In this document: piece by piece, positions 33,418 to 44,729 of the stretch | How the letters are laid out: the number at the start of each line of letters is the position of its first letter | Position numbering within the stretch: position 1 is the first letter of the stretch | Assembly: GCA_033398695.1 (NCBI GenBank) | Contig: CM065818.1 | Span: 83,138,092-83,202,091, forward strand | DNA from: Orobanche coerulescens | Lineage: Eukaryota; Streptophyta; Magnoliopsida; Lamiales; Orobanchaceae | Length of the DNA stretch: 64,000 nucleotides | Direction: 5' to 3' | The notes under the pieces: model-generated | The model's input: only the letters and a program-made list of their open reading frames with translations | Told to the model about the DNA's origin: nothing | Database searches by the model: none | Made by a program: the position numbers and the translations under genes

Positions 33418-35040
33418 CAAACTAGGCGGATATTACAGTGCCGTGGACCCCCGACTGGGACCCACCAGGCGAATGGAAACTGATGAATTAAATAATATAA
33501 TTGTAGTACCGAACCACATTATATTACAAAATACTCCGATAAGGAGCTTAAGTACAATACACCAGGACAATACAAAATACTAGTATATTTTATATGAAGA
33601 TAAAATACACCACCCTGAATAAATAAACATCTCAAACGGAATTTGCAGCGGAAATACAGATGAAGAGAAACAAGAATGACTGAAAGGACTGGGGGCCCCT
33701 ACTAGTATCACTGGGACTCCTCGCCGTCACCGTGCTTTTGCCTTTCCATGACTTCAAAACAATATCCCCCAACGGGGTCAGTTACACAGAACAACAATCC
33801 TCCAGGGTTGAATATACACAATCATGATATATTTTTAGTTATGAAATATCCTTAGTTATGAATTTAAGCTGAAGAGGAGCATCATAGTACGCCCGTAATG
33901 TTCTGTGCAAGTGTACAAGACGAATCATCGGACAGACCCGTCCTTGTACCTAATTAGTCTCACGGAGGTAAGCGTTACCGTGTGCACAGTCCAATGTATC
34001 GGTGAACCCAACACATGACTATTGTGTGCTCGACCAAAAATTCCACACATCCACACCCGGACATGCAATATGAACCCAGAAGGTCATATGAATGAGAATG
34101 ACCAAGATGAATATCAATGAATAATAATCCGACAAAGTCAAGAATGACTCACCGAGATGAAAGTAATAGTGAAGTGAATGATAGCTCAATGAAATGATTG
34201 GAACCGTCGTTCCTCGTGAATGAAATGATTATTCGACAATTACAAGTCTCAATACGGTCAAGACATTATGAATGAGTTATGATTATGAATGAATCAACAA
34301 CAAAAGGAATGAATATCCTTTTAACTGAGTAAGAATTAACTTACACAACACCGGTGAACAATGTCCTTCCACGAACAAACGTCCTAAAATTAGATGTCGC
34401 GGTCGCTCGAACAACCTTGAATAACATAATTACCAACAATCCGTTCAACATAATAATCAAACACGGACATAACGAACTCAAAACGTCGATACGACTAAAC
34501 CAAGTTCATTGGGGCATTATATCAAACACGTTGAGACCAATCTCCGATCGTTCACAACCAAACCTTAACTATACCAATATCAAAACCCCAAGAAGTATTC
34601 CAAACCTACAAAACATCTTCAATACGATCAATAATCCAATTTGAATATCTAAATTCATGATTACAACAACAATTAATCGAAACCCCCAATTCCAACTCAA
34701 TATTTAAAGTGTTCTTGAATAACCCTTCAATAATCCAATGAATAATCATACACATCCATAATCATGTGCGCATCACTTCATACAACATGATTATAACGTC
34801 CAAAACATTATATCTCAACACAAAATCGAAATCCAAGATGTTGAAAGAATATTACCTTTGAAGATCCAAGCACTTTAATCCGATGAACACGCGTTAGATC
34901 GACTATCCGAGTTTCACAATCGAATGGAGATGAAGAAAACTAAACACCAAGTGATAGATGATGGAAAAATCTCTCCCTCAAGCTCACTCTCTCGGATATA
35001 AGTTGAAGAATGAGAAAATGAGTAAAAAGTCCCGTCCAAG

Positions 35041-35048
35041 CTTTTATA
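35041..35048 (-). promoter_or_regulatory. TATA box of the solo LTR
   Basis: TATAAAAG on the minus strand (CTTTTATA on plus). The nearest palindrome begins 13 bases upstream at 35061, and ACTCATTTTCTCA follows about 30 bases downstream, as in the 30-kb LTR segment. Confidence 0.7.
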
Positions 35049-35060
35049 AACTGCCGGAAA

Positions 35061-35709
35061 TTACGGCCGTAACTCAGCCTTCTTACGGCCGTAACATCCC
35101 AGGTCAACGGCCTTACGGCCGTAACCAGCCATCTCGTACGACCGTAACTCGGCTTCGTCCAGAAACTGCCGACAGCCATACGGCCGTACCCGCACCTGAC
35201 TTACGAGCGTAACTCGCCCTCGTCCAAAACACCTGCCGACATCCATACGGCCGTACCCGCACACCTTACGGGCGTAACTCGATTGATACGGCCGTACCCG
35301 GCCAAACTTACGGGCGTACGACCCCTTCGTCAAAACTGACCAGGCACCCTGCCTGCAATGTACGGCCGTATCCGGCCAAGCCTTACGGCCGTACCTGCCT
35401 CACCTTACGGCCGTATGCCGCAACCCTTACGGCCGTAAGTCCTTCTCGTCCGACAAATCCTGAAAATTACGAACACCCCTTACGGCCATAGCCTGCCCAC
35501 CTTACGGTCGTATCTCGCCTCATCTTACAGCCGTATACCGAAACCCTTATGGCCATAAGTCCCATTCGTCCGAACTAGCCTGAAATCAACGAATGCCTGT
35601 TACGGCCGTATCTGACAATCCTTACGGCCGTAACTCACCTTCATCCAAAATCACCTTGAACCAACGAATGCATGTTACGGCCATAATGTATGACTAGTTA
35701 CGGCCTTAA
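35061..35709. repeat. TTACGGCCGTAA palindrome array (about 22 sites)
   Basis: I count 12 exact ACGGCCGT cores (first at 35061-35072, 35083-35094) and about ten with one or two changes (TTACGGCCATAA, TTACGGTCGTAT, TTATGGCCATAA, TTACGGGCGTAA) within 650 bases. They lie in loose 70-120-bp higher-order units that also share CGTCC and CTGCCGACA words. The array sits in the LTR directly upstream of its TATA box. Confidence 0.9.
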
Positions 35710-36060
35710 CTCGTTGCTCGACAAGATGAAAATCCGACAACTCCGATTTCTCGCTACGATTGATGAATGATCCGACATACCATACGTATGTGAAAGTGAA
35801 CAAGTCTAACATATGCCAAAGATGATACTTCCAGCACAAGACTACCAATCACGATGATAATGATAATACTCCCGTCCCGACACTCAAATGGAGATGACAT
35901 GACGATCGGTAACTGATACACGGTTACAACATGCCAACAATGAACGCAAATGAATGAATCATGAATAATGAGTGATTATTAATGAGTAAAAATTACTGAG
36001 TGACAATTACTGACTGATAATTACTGAATGATAATGAATGAATTACAACCGGGTATTACA

Positions 36061-36860
36061 ATCACCTCATCTGTATTGGCAAACCCTAAAGGTTGTTCGA
36101 CGTACACTTCTTCAGCTAGGTCGCCATTCAAAAATGCGCTCTTAACATTAATTTGATGCATGATGAAGTTCTTGTGAGTAGAAAACACTAAGAATATCCT
36201 AATAAATTCATCGTAGTAAGACCATTCTCATCCTTTTTATTCGAAATACCAATTTTATTCCAATATCAGCTTGATGGGTTGGTCTGGGAACTAATGACCA
36301 AGCGTTGTTCCTTTAGAAACCATTAAGCTCTTCTTCCATAGAGGTAATCCCATAAAAATTGTTGAGAGCTCCATTAGTCGAGACATGTTCTATTTGAGCT
36401 AAGAATACAGCTAATATGCCCAAAATAGGTCTAGAAGTTTGGCTTTACACTTCCATACAGGGAATTGGAATGTGCCAGATCCATATTCTGTTTCCTCCTG
36501 TGCACATAATACAGTTCCTCGTGTACTCTCTACTCTTCTTCTGGTGGAAACACCAGCATCAGTAACACCTATTATTAACTAATGTGCATGATCTGTTAGC
36601 CACCTCCTGTCGGGTTCTAAATCCGCATTCGTAGCTGTGTCCTGTTGGCCTGTAGGTTCGGCTTCAGCTTCCATAGATTCATCTTTAACTATATCATCTA
36701 TTCGTAAAACTGCGGGGTTTATTTCTAAAGAGATGACAGGATCTTCCTGAGGCTATGAGATTTCCTCAAAAAGGGTTAAGGTGTGGACTGCTTGGGTTAG
36801 ATTGTCTAGTCCTATAAGATCATAATAAGGTTTATCGAAGACCACATTGACTGATACCTC
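36061..36860 (-). pseudogene. copia-4 RT N-terminal part and IN-RT linker
   Basis: RT N-terminus remnants on the minus strand ([20 protein letters not shown] equivalents near 36070-36140, NSHW region near 36350) and the TRRRVESTRG linker stretch near 36520-36550. Many stops. Confidence 0.7.
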
Positions 36861-37650
36861 TATTGTGAGTTTTCTTTATTGAAAATCCTGAAGGACTTGC
36901 TAACATAGGAGCATCCGATGAATATACCCTCATCGGATTTCTCATCAAAGGTCTTGAGATGATCCTTTACGTTCTTAAGAATGTAACATCTGCATCTAAA
37001 AATGTAAAAGTATGCAACCATATGAGTTTTATTATTATATACTTCGTATGTGGTCTTGTTGTGGTGTTTTTTGCTGATATAACTCTTAACATGCTGCATT
37101 TGTTGCTTTTCCTCAGAAACGCTGTGGCAACTTGCTTGCAGCAATCATTGTTATAGTTGCCTCCATAAGCTTTATATTCTTTCACTCAACAACTCATTTT
37201 GTGGTGGGGTATGGGTTGTTGAATATTCATATTGTATGCCATTATCCACACAGTATTGCTCTATGAAGCGGTACGTGAACTTTGTGCCTCTGTCGGACCT
37301 AATGGATATAACGCTCAGTCCTTTCTCATTATGTTGCTTCTTCAGGTGTTCTGGTAGAATTGTGATTGTCTCCTTCTTCTTTGTCAATAATATAGTCCAA
37401 GAGTACCTGGAGAAATCATCAACGATAACAAGACAGTATTTAGTACCTCCCAGGCTGATATGGTCTATAGGGCCATATAAATCTATATGAAGTAATTTCG
37501 GGACCATGTGGGTTGAGAGATATGACTTGCTCTTCAGAGAGATATTGACTTGCTTGCCTTTATGATAGGGTCCATAGACAGACACTGCTCTTATGAAAGA
37601 GATATCTGGCAACCCTCTGACCATTCCCTATCAGGCTAATTTCTTGATGG
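36860..37650 (-). pseudogene. copia-4 integrase
   Basis: 37172-37624 is open and has MVRGLPDISF, a pre-integrase Cys region changed to YGPYHKGKQ (zinc Cys residues lost), HIDLYGPIDHISLGGTKYC, IVDDFSRYSW and SDRGTKFTYRF. 36860-37144 continues with ATAFLRKS-type and FHIF.CRCYIL remains and DEKSDEGIFIGCSYVSKSFRIFN. A frameshift separates them. Confidence 0.83.
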
Positions 37651-38351
37651 TTTTGAAGTTGTGAGACATCCCTTTGTGCTATATCCAGCTTTGATCTGTA
37701 GTGCCTTTGGCAACAAAAGAAAGAATTACAGCACTAATATGTTTCCAATTAGCAACATACATATTACCTGATCGGCTTCGTGTGGGGACAACTTGCTCGA
37801 TCTTTATGTCCTTCACCCTACATTGTCTTTCATATAATCTACTAAGGATTGTTTATCACAAAACTGGCTAACGCTTAGAAGGTTGTACTATATTACTTCT
37901 ATATAGGATACATCGGTGACTTTGAATTTTCCTATAAGGAGGTTCCTTTCCCTCTTTTTCTCCCCTTTTGATTTGTCACCATGTCGAACACTTGGACCTC
38001 GACCTTCTACATAATCTGACAGTTTGTTAATATCTCCTGTCATGTGTCGAGAAGATCTGCTGTCCAAGTACCATATTTACTCCTCCCTGATATCATGTAA
38101 ACAAGATTAAGTATATTTAGGTTTACTTTATTGGGTCCTTGGTTATAAGTGCCTTTATGTACCCATACTTTCCATACAGTAATAGGTTTGTTGTAGGTCT
38201 TGTTGGGTCTTTTCTTGTGAGATTTACATGGGGTAGGCTCGTATTCCCTGTAAGCATTATTATTATGTATATAAAATTGAGAATTTTGGTTCCAGTAGGG
38301 TTTTTGTCTGGGGTAGGTAACCGTGTTTTTCTGCATTCTGGATTGCCTCAT
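37650..38351 (-). pseudogene. copia-4 protease and gag tail
   Basis: 38040-38351 encodes the Asn/Tyr-rich gag tail (YWNQNSQFYIHNNNAY, NKTYNKPITVWKVWV) and leads into the protease, whose active-site region reads W-TADLLDT in broken form rather than DSGCSRHMTG. Downstream the QYNLL.ISQFCDK-type stretch can be followed in pieces. Confidence 0.7.
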
Positions 38352-40080
38352 GGGTCTCCAATTGGATTCCCAGAACTGATGTTGATAGAATTGAGTAGCA
38401 GTTTGATTTTGAGAGGCACATCTGGGTTACTGTACCCAATATTGAGGAGCTGTGTACTGTTAATAGTACTGAGGTGCAGGCTGTTGATAATACTTAGGTA
38501 TAACCTTCCTTTATTTCTGCTTGCGATGCTGCTGGTATGCTTGAGAAGCATACCGCTAGCATTATGCATTGCTTCTAACAGGTTTATGAGGTTGTGTTCT
38601 CCACTGCGATATGAGCTTTGTGGAGGAATGGCAACTTTGGATTTCTGAGAAGGTAGATCTGTAGCCTTACCTTTGTCTATAAGAATAGCCTTCGAAATCT
38701 CCTCGGTCTTGGGTCTTGGGGCAGGTTCCACCCCTTTGACAAATATCGTACTAGTTTTTCAAACTGTTGGAGCACGAGCTGTATCCTAAGCCACGTCTAT
38801 CATGGACATGCCACTGTTGGAGAACGAGTTGTATCCTAATCCAGGTTTACCAAGGACATGTTGTCCAGTGATAAGTATATCTTCCATCCTTCTGGATGAT
38901 TTCTCAAATGACTTGAGGATGGTCTCGAGTTCTCCCTCACTTTTCTCAAGAAGTTGTACCTTGGCTTGCATTAAAGCATATACATTTCTCTTACATTGAT
39001 TATGATATTTTACCTCTTTTAGTTCACTTGTAAGTTGATGATTGCTCTCCATGGATTTTTCATGTGTGACTTTGCTATTTTCACAATCCAAAGACATATT
39101 TTCGTAATTGATTTTTTTTAACAAGTCATTTCATCCTTCAGCTCCAGGTTGGAAAGTGAGAGTTGTATGTTTTCTTATTCTAGCATCTCATAGGCTTGTT
39201 GAATGGTTCTAAACTCATTCATCATGCTTCCAAAGGTGTGCAATGCATTTACAAGATTTGAGGTTGAGCTTACCTCATCATCACTTTCGTCATCTTCTTC
39301 ATCTTTTGCCATAAAGCGCATGTATGCTTTATCTTGAATCTCATCATCAGAGGAGTCACTGTTAGTGACTACCCATAGGCACTATTCGGTTTTGGTTGCA
39401 GTAGGCGATGCGTCTGATTCACCAATCAGTGCTTTTAGCTTGTTTATCCAGACACGTCGCTTTTCATCCTTTTCCTATTGCTCAGCCTCCGAAAGCTTTT
39501 TTTACCTTGAAATGAGGACATGTATTTGCGTAATGTCCTAAATTCCTGCAATTATAGCATGAGTTAGAGTCTTCAGAGGATGGTGACACGACACTTACCT
39601 TGTTGAATATTTTTGGTCTGTAGGGAGCCTTTCTTGACTTCTTGATGAACTTCTGTAATTTGTGCATGAGCAATGCCATTTCATCATGTGACAACATGTT
39701 ATCATTTTTCTCGACAATTTTGGAGGTGCTGGGGGCAGAGATGTGTCTCCTGTCGGGTACAGCAGCCAATGGTGTAGTCTTAGCATAGGAGACTTGAGCC
39801 TTTTCTCTCCTGTCTATATCATACTCAAATGTTTTGAGGTCAGAGAATAGGTCAAAAGTATATATTTCATTAAGGTTGCAAGACACACGCATAGATGTGG
39901 TCTTAATGTCCCGTCGGGCAGGGAGTGTTCTAAGGATTTTAATATTTTCCTCCTCTTGGGAGTACACTTTTCCAACTATATCAAGTTCAACAACAATGCC
40001 AGTGAGTCTGAGATCAAGGTCCTCAAGAGTTTCAGTAGATCTCATTTTGAAAGATCCAAACTACTGAGTGAGTTTTGAAA
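38348..40080 (-). pseudogene. copia-4 gag
   Basis: 39482-40045 is open: STETLEDLDLRLTGIVVEL, DIKTTSMRVSCNLNEIYTFDLFSDLKTFEYD, ALLMHKLQKFIKKS and the zinc knuckle CYNCRNLGHYANTC (CX2CX4HX4C intact). 38786-39124 and 38348-38731 hold the coiled coil and tail. It supplies the intact form of a stretch deleted in copia-2 gag (see 49240). Confidence 0.83.
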
Positions 40081-40389
40081 TTTTGTTTTATTTTGAGAGT
40101 TCAGTTACCTCACAAATCATCTTTAGTTTTCCCAAATTACATTAGATGTTTATAGCTCTTTACCTTGGCAATGTCCCTTTGTCAAGAGTAACAAATAATG
40201 CATTCTTAGCAACATTATCCAGGTTCACTCGCTTGCGCTCCTCAGTGGTCCACTAATCCCTGTACTTCTCGAGAATCTCCACATGAGGTTCAGTAAATAG
40301 GATGAGTGCAAGAGATAAATAAATTCAGTTTTGAAAGCTTGTGATTTTGGATCTGGTTCATGTTAAAAATCGAGTGATTCTTTGTAGAA
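40081..40389 (-). pseudogene. copia-4 gag N-terminal remnant and leader
   Basis: Fragments equivalent to LDNVAKNALFVTLDKG and the EMLEKYR region can be read on the minus strand at about 40180-40280, followed upstream by short leader sequence to the primer site. No open frame of useful length. Confidence 0.6.
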
Positions 40390-40409
40390 CCAATCATTCC
40401 GGTACCAGT
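40390..40409 (-). promoter_or_regulatory. copia-4 primer binding site, decayed
   Basis: The minus strand reads ACTGGTACCGGAATGATTGG, a mutated form of AGTGGTATCGGAGCGGTTGG in copia-1. Confidence 0.7.
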
Positions 40410-41429
40410 TGTAGGTAATGGTATACTTTAATGATAGCTTAGAAAGGAAGGGGGTTGTACTCTTTTTCGAACATTATTATACATAGCGGAAGTCTAATGC
40501 AGGTGGTTGTAAGTACAACAACTAAATGGTCTCTTGATTCTTACAGGATCTTGAGAGTAAGTATACAATAATCACAAGTAGTAATAAAATAGTAAACATA
40601 GGAAGTAATAACACAGGGTTTAATATGGTTCGAGGCAACTTTCTCTACATCCATAGGTCCTCTACACAAGAGTAAAAGTTTATAAAAATCAATACGTACA
40701 CAACTATATGATTTTAACTAAAATCGGTTATTGTATCATTCACACAGATTGATACACCTGACTGTAGCTTTAGGTCGTTCACACAGATTGGCTATAATCT
40801 TCCTTGAACTTACCTTTTCTCACACAGTTTGAAGCTTTGTCTCGAACTCTCTTCATCCTACATAGGTCGGAAAGATTCTAATTAGTCCACATAGGGTAAA
40901 TGCACTGAATTTATAAGATTAGTATTCCAAGTATCAGAACAACAGCTGTAGGCTTGAAGGTCCTTGCTGTAGTGTGTTGTTCTAAATTTATGACTTTTTA
41001 TTTCTTCAAATAAGATGAATGTTGTAGAGTTGAAGAAATAGATTGCTCGTCAAGATAATAACTTATTTCGCTTGATCAAACAGTAAATGAGCAATATCAT
41101 GTTGGGCTATTTATAACATTTAAATAGATCCGTTATAATTATAGTCGTTGGTCGGTTGGTCAGATATGGACATTTCAGATTGGCGGCTTGTTGAATGTCT
41201 GAAATAAAGTGTTCATCGTTTAATGCTTCAAATATTACTTTTGGCCTTCATTAAATGCTCTTCAATCCACAGTCTGTGGCCGTATTAAATGTTATCCTGT
41301 CAGCATTAAATGCACTTTTGAAACCGTGAATACCTGTGAATAAAGAATGATTTATCTCACAACGGTTTAAAGGTCTAAGAGTAGACCTATTGGATTTGTA
41401 TTTTACTTTTCCTAAGTAAAATACCTACA
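40410..41429 (-). repeat. copia-4 5' LTR
   Basis: About 1020 bp bounded by TGTAGGTA and TACCTACA, directly adjoining the primer site. The outer (right) edge is set by the matching terminal inverted bases, since the other LTR is missing. Confidence 0.62.
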
Positions 41430-41618
41430 ACGACTTTGCTGTAGCCAACAGTTCAATTAGTTGTAAGCTGCATCTTCATAAACTATAGGAAGTCGACCTT
41501 TGATCGCTATGTGAGGATTGTTGTAGGATCAAGTTTTAAGATGCATTAATCGAAACACTTAAGAGTATTGTTTATCCCAATAATAGCATATTGTTGTAAG
41601 TGAATTAATTGGTTGCAG

Positions 41619-42708
41619 ATAATTATCCTAGAATGATATTGATTATGTTGCCAGAGATGCGAGAAGTTCAAATAATGCTATTCTACATCAAAAATGTAAA
41701 GGTACTAATATGATGGTGGAATTTTTTTATATATTTACGAGTGGAGAAAATATATAAATTACGTAAAATATTTAATTATAGTGTACCTCTTGTGGAATTT
41801 CCATAGTCTAAAAAGAATCCAAATCAGCATGTCTAATTCTTATTTTTATATATTTACCTTCTTACGTTGGGGAGAAAATGCTGCTTGAATTTACTTTATT
41901 AATTTCAGTGGACATTTAGACAGATTTATAACATAACAATTCGGATAATTTAACAAGATGGAATATTCCTTTTTTACATTATGAATGTTTGAGGATTCCC
42001 TTTTATGATATTATTAATACATCTACACGAGGCGTTGAAGAAAACTATTACAAAAATTGGTATGTATATATATATTTTTTTTGATGGTATGTATATATTT
42101 TTTGAACTTTGTACATATAGAAAAATGTTTTTGTAGTAAATATAGAGGAACTTGTCGAGAAGGTACTCACTACTACCTCCGTTCTTTTATAACTGCAATA
42201 TCTGAACTTTCACGCTTGCCAATGCACAACTTTAACTATTAATATCTTCAATTCTTTATCTTTAGAAAATATAAGAAGTTGATATTTTGAAAGTATATCG
42301 AGATAAATCTAACAAGATCTCACATGACTATATTTTTTCATATGTATAAATCACAAAAAATGGTTAAAGAAGAGTATATGAATAGTGTAATAGTCAACAC
42401 GTTGTAATAATAAGAGGACGGAGGAAGTATATATTTGAATGTACACTACATTCATTCAGCAATCTTGAGATTAGCTATTTCTACCTTGTAACATGTTAAA
42501 CACAAATATGAGTCCTATAAAAGTGTATCAAAGATTGATACTCAGACAAAGAGCACTATCCTCGGTGAAATATCTGATGACTTTGAGACGAAAAACCTTA
42601 TTGAGTTGGTGGGCATTTCCTGTTTTTCTTTCCTTAATATTATAATCGTTTAAAAAATTCTCAACCTATCATATATCTGTAAAACTAACTTATGTCAGGA
42701 AAAATATA
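41619..42708 (+). pseudogene. RPA70-like OB-fold gene, upstream exons (interrupted)
   Basis: Four or five exon-like stretches with GT-AG borders: 41619-41701 (after TTGGTTGCAG, before GTACTAATATG; reads NYPRMILIMLPEMREVQIM), one ending 42059 before GTATGTATAT (reads CLRIPFYDIINTSTRGVEEN), 42137-42162 (after TTTTTGTAG, before GTACTC) and one ending about 42608 (reads SKIDTQTKSTILGEISDDF). The zinc-finger exon typical of replication protein A large subunit follows at 61569 after the copia-3 insertion. Assignment rests mainly on that exon; the upstream exons are consistent in phase but not recognised by themselves. Introns are short and T-rich, as in plants. Confidence 0.45.
42173..42427. mobile_element. 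Stowaway-like MITE, TA target duplication
   Basis: Ends CTACCTCCGTTCTTTTATAA and (reverse of the right end) CTTCCTCCGTCCTCTTATTA match each other and the Tc1/mariner-type Stowaway terminus CTCCCTCCGTCCC. TA flanks both sides (42171-42172, 42428-42429). It is 255 bp, AT-rich, without ORF, in a putative intron. Confidence 0.85.
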
Positions 42709-43640
42709 TTTGGGAGGTAATTTTGAGTGGGCTCGACTATGAGTTAAAGTCGGAATTTGGTTGGAATACGTAGTACTCCGTACGAGGTTTGCAAAACATG
42801 TAAGAACACTCAAAATGACTGAGTTATGAATGAGATATAATGTTTCAAAGTGAACCCTTTATAAATGGGTTTTGAGATGTTATCCCACATTGGAAAAAGA
42901 AGAGAAAAGTTGTGATTATATAAGGAGATATGGACAAACTCTTGTTCAAAAATGAGACATGAGTGGATGTGTAACTAGGCGCCCCTCGCGCACACACACA
43001 CACACTCACGCATCGCTGCCGCCGTCCGGACGGCCGGATCGGCTCGGCTCGGTCGAAGGGCGATTTGTCTTGATGTCTCGAAGTTATCTTTTTATTGCAA
43101 TTTTACTCGGCAAAATTTTATTTTACTGAAACACCTCAATTATAAATTCCGAATTTTTTGGATCCGGATAAATATCAATTTAATAGATAATTATCGATCC
43201 TAATCGGTTTAGAGTTCTTCCAGCACATGTCCTCCTCCAGCCTTCACCTATAAATACTCGGCTTGAGGGGTTCGATTATTTCACTCAATGTCGTGCGATT
43301 TTCGAAGCAGTTCCGGACAGATTTTTCCTTCTTCATCTTTCTTCGTTTTTGGGTCGGTGATAGTATACATATATATTCTAGTTCGCTGAGGGTGCAAGGT
43401 ATCATCGATTCAGTGCATCGAGCTGTTGTTTTCTCCTGGGAGGCAGACGTCATGCACCATGGTGAGGCCGAATTTGCTTTAAGGAGACAAATATTCTGGA
43501 CTCGACAGCGACTTTCATTCGTTTCGTGATCAGCAAATATTTCATTTTGCTAACTATTTTTTGCAGGGTTTCAATAAATTATATATCGATATATTGTACT
43601 GTTTTGTTTCAAGTATTTGTTTTTCAAATAATTTTCAACA
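42709..43640 (+). repeat. copia-3 5' LTR
   Basis: Matches 60695-61568. The end ...AATAATTTTCAACA is shared; the beginning TGTTGTAAATATAGAGG seen at 60654 is missing here. It contains a CA-rich run (about 42990) and a USE-like/TATA pair. Confidence 0.82.
42882..42925 (+). promoter_or_regulatory. USE-like box and TATA in copia-3 LTR
   Basis: ATCCCACATTG (42882-42892) is followed after 24 bases by TATATAAGG (42917). The 3' LTR keeps the spacing (60868 box with one change, TATA at 60903). 24 bases is close to the spacing known from plant RNA polymerase III snRNA promoters. Activity inferred. Confidence 0.5.
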
Positions 43641-43704
43641 ATCTTAAAGCAAAAAACTTTTGTTTACTTGATTAAAATAGATCTATTTTCAAAAGTTTAA
43701 GATA

Positions 43705-44729
43705 ATGGATTCTCAAAGCCTAACACTGTCTACAGACGTTTCTAGAAGTGTGCCTCAGAAAAACGGATCGGCTTTCGCGATAGGAGGTACGCCTATGATA
43801 ACTGGATCAGGTTCAGCAACTGGAGGTGCGCCTATGATAAATGGATCGGGTTCAGCCAACCACTCTGCTTTGATTCCGATAAGTAATTCGGTTTCGGTTC
43901 CGGTCAACCATGCGGACAAACCAGAGAAATTCAACGGGCAAAATTTCAAGAGATGACAGCAGAAGATGATGTTCTATCTTACCACTCTAGGCTTGTCTCG
44001 ATTCTTCAAGGAGGACGCGCCAAAATATGATGAAGACAGTGACCAACAGACTTTGATTGTCATTGACGCTTGGAAAACTTCTGACTATCTGTGTCGGAAC
44101 TATGTAATGAATGGCCTCGCCGATTCACTGTACAACGTGTACAGCAGTGCTAAATCAACCAAGGCATTATGGCACTCACTAGATCATAAGTACAAGATCG
44201 AGGACGCCGGTGCCAAGAAGTGGATTGTAGGGCGGTTTCTTGACTACAAGATGGTGGATTCCAAGACTGTAGTCAGTCAGGTACAAGAGTTACGAGTGAT
44301 AATTCATGAAATTCATGCTGAATGAATTATCATTAGCGAATCCTTCCAAGTGGCTACTGTGATTGAAAAACTGCCCACGACTTGGAGAGACATCAAGAAT
44401 TATCTCAAGCACAAGCGCAAGGAGATAGGCATGGAAGATCTGATCGTTAGACTTCGCATAGAGGAAGACAACAGAGGATCAGAGAAGAAGGTGAATGTTG
44501 TTGTGGTATGGGCTAATATTGTGGAAACTGGACAGACATCGAAGAAAGGCAACAATGGAAAGGGAACCAAGTTGGGACCTAAATGAGGAATTGGTACAAA
44601 GAAAGAGAAATTATTTGGTAAATGCTACAACTGTGAAAAGATGGGACATAAGGCGGCTGACTGTAGACTGCCAAAGAAACTAAGGAAAAGGACTGGTAAT
44701 GCAGCACATCTCATTACTGAACAAGTGTA
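43705..44729 (+). pseudogene. copia-3 gag
   Basis: ATG at 43705 (MDSQSLTLSTDVS). One frame continues throughout with stops at 43954 (TGA in place of TGG of KRWQQK), 44323 and 44584. The N-terminus has a duplicated Gly-rich unit (GGTPMITGSGSA / GGAPMINGSGSA). Capsid motifs are MMFYLTTLGLSRFF, DYLCRNYVMNGL, KALWHSLDHKYK and LPTTWRDIKNYLKHKRKE. The zinc knuckle CYNCEKMGHKAADC is intact. It forms the particle shell and binds RNA. Confidence 0.85.

Larger units (their letters stand above)
33418..36060 (-). mobile_element. gypsy-type solo LTR, 2643 bp, near-perfect target duplication
   Basis: Ends TGTAACACCCC and GGGTATTACA. The flanks are ATCAT (33413-33417) and ATCAC (36061-36065), a 5-bp duplication with one change, and both sides join into the copia-4 RT frame. 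No internal region is present, so it is a solo LTR left by recombination between two LTRs. It reads on the minus strand: start at 36060, palindrome block 35710-35061, TATAAAAG at 35048-35041, a leader with CTCATTTTCTCATTC, and U5 ending at 33418. The plus-strand ORF at 34354-34644 is incidental. Confidence 0.88.
32565..41429 (-). mobile_element. copia-4: minus-strand copia element, 3' end missing, with nested solo LTR
   Basis: On the minus strand it holds an LTR (41429-40410), primer site, gag, protease, integrase, RT and the start of RNase H, cut at 32565 by the composite gypsy LTR. It belongs to the same family as copia-2 and copia-A. RT is split by a 2.6-kb solo LTR at 33418-36060. Its 3' LTR and any additional ORF are not present. 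Confidence 0.87.

Noticed and set aside
35061..35709. CRISPR-like or satellite array
   Set aside because: Spacing is irregular, units are 12-bp palindromes with diverged neighbours, the sequence is plant LTR, and no cas genes exist here.
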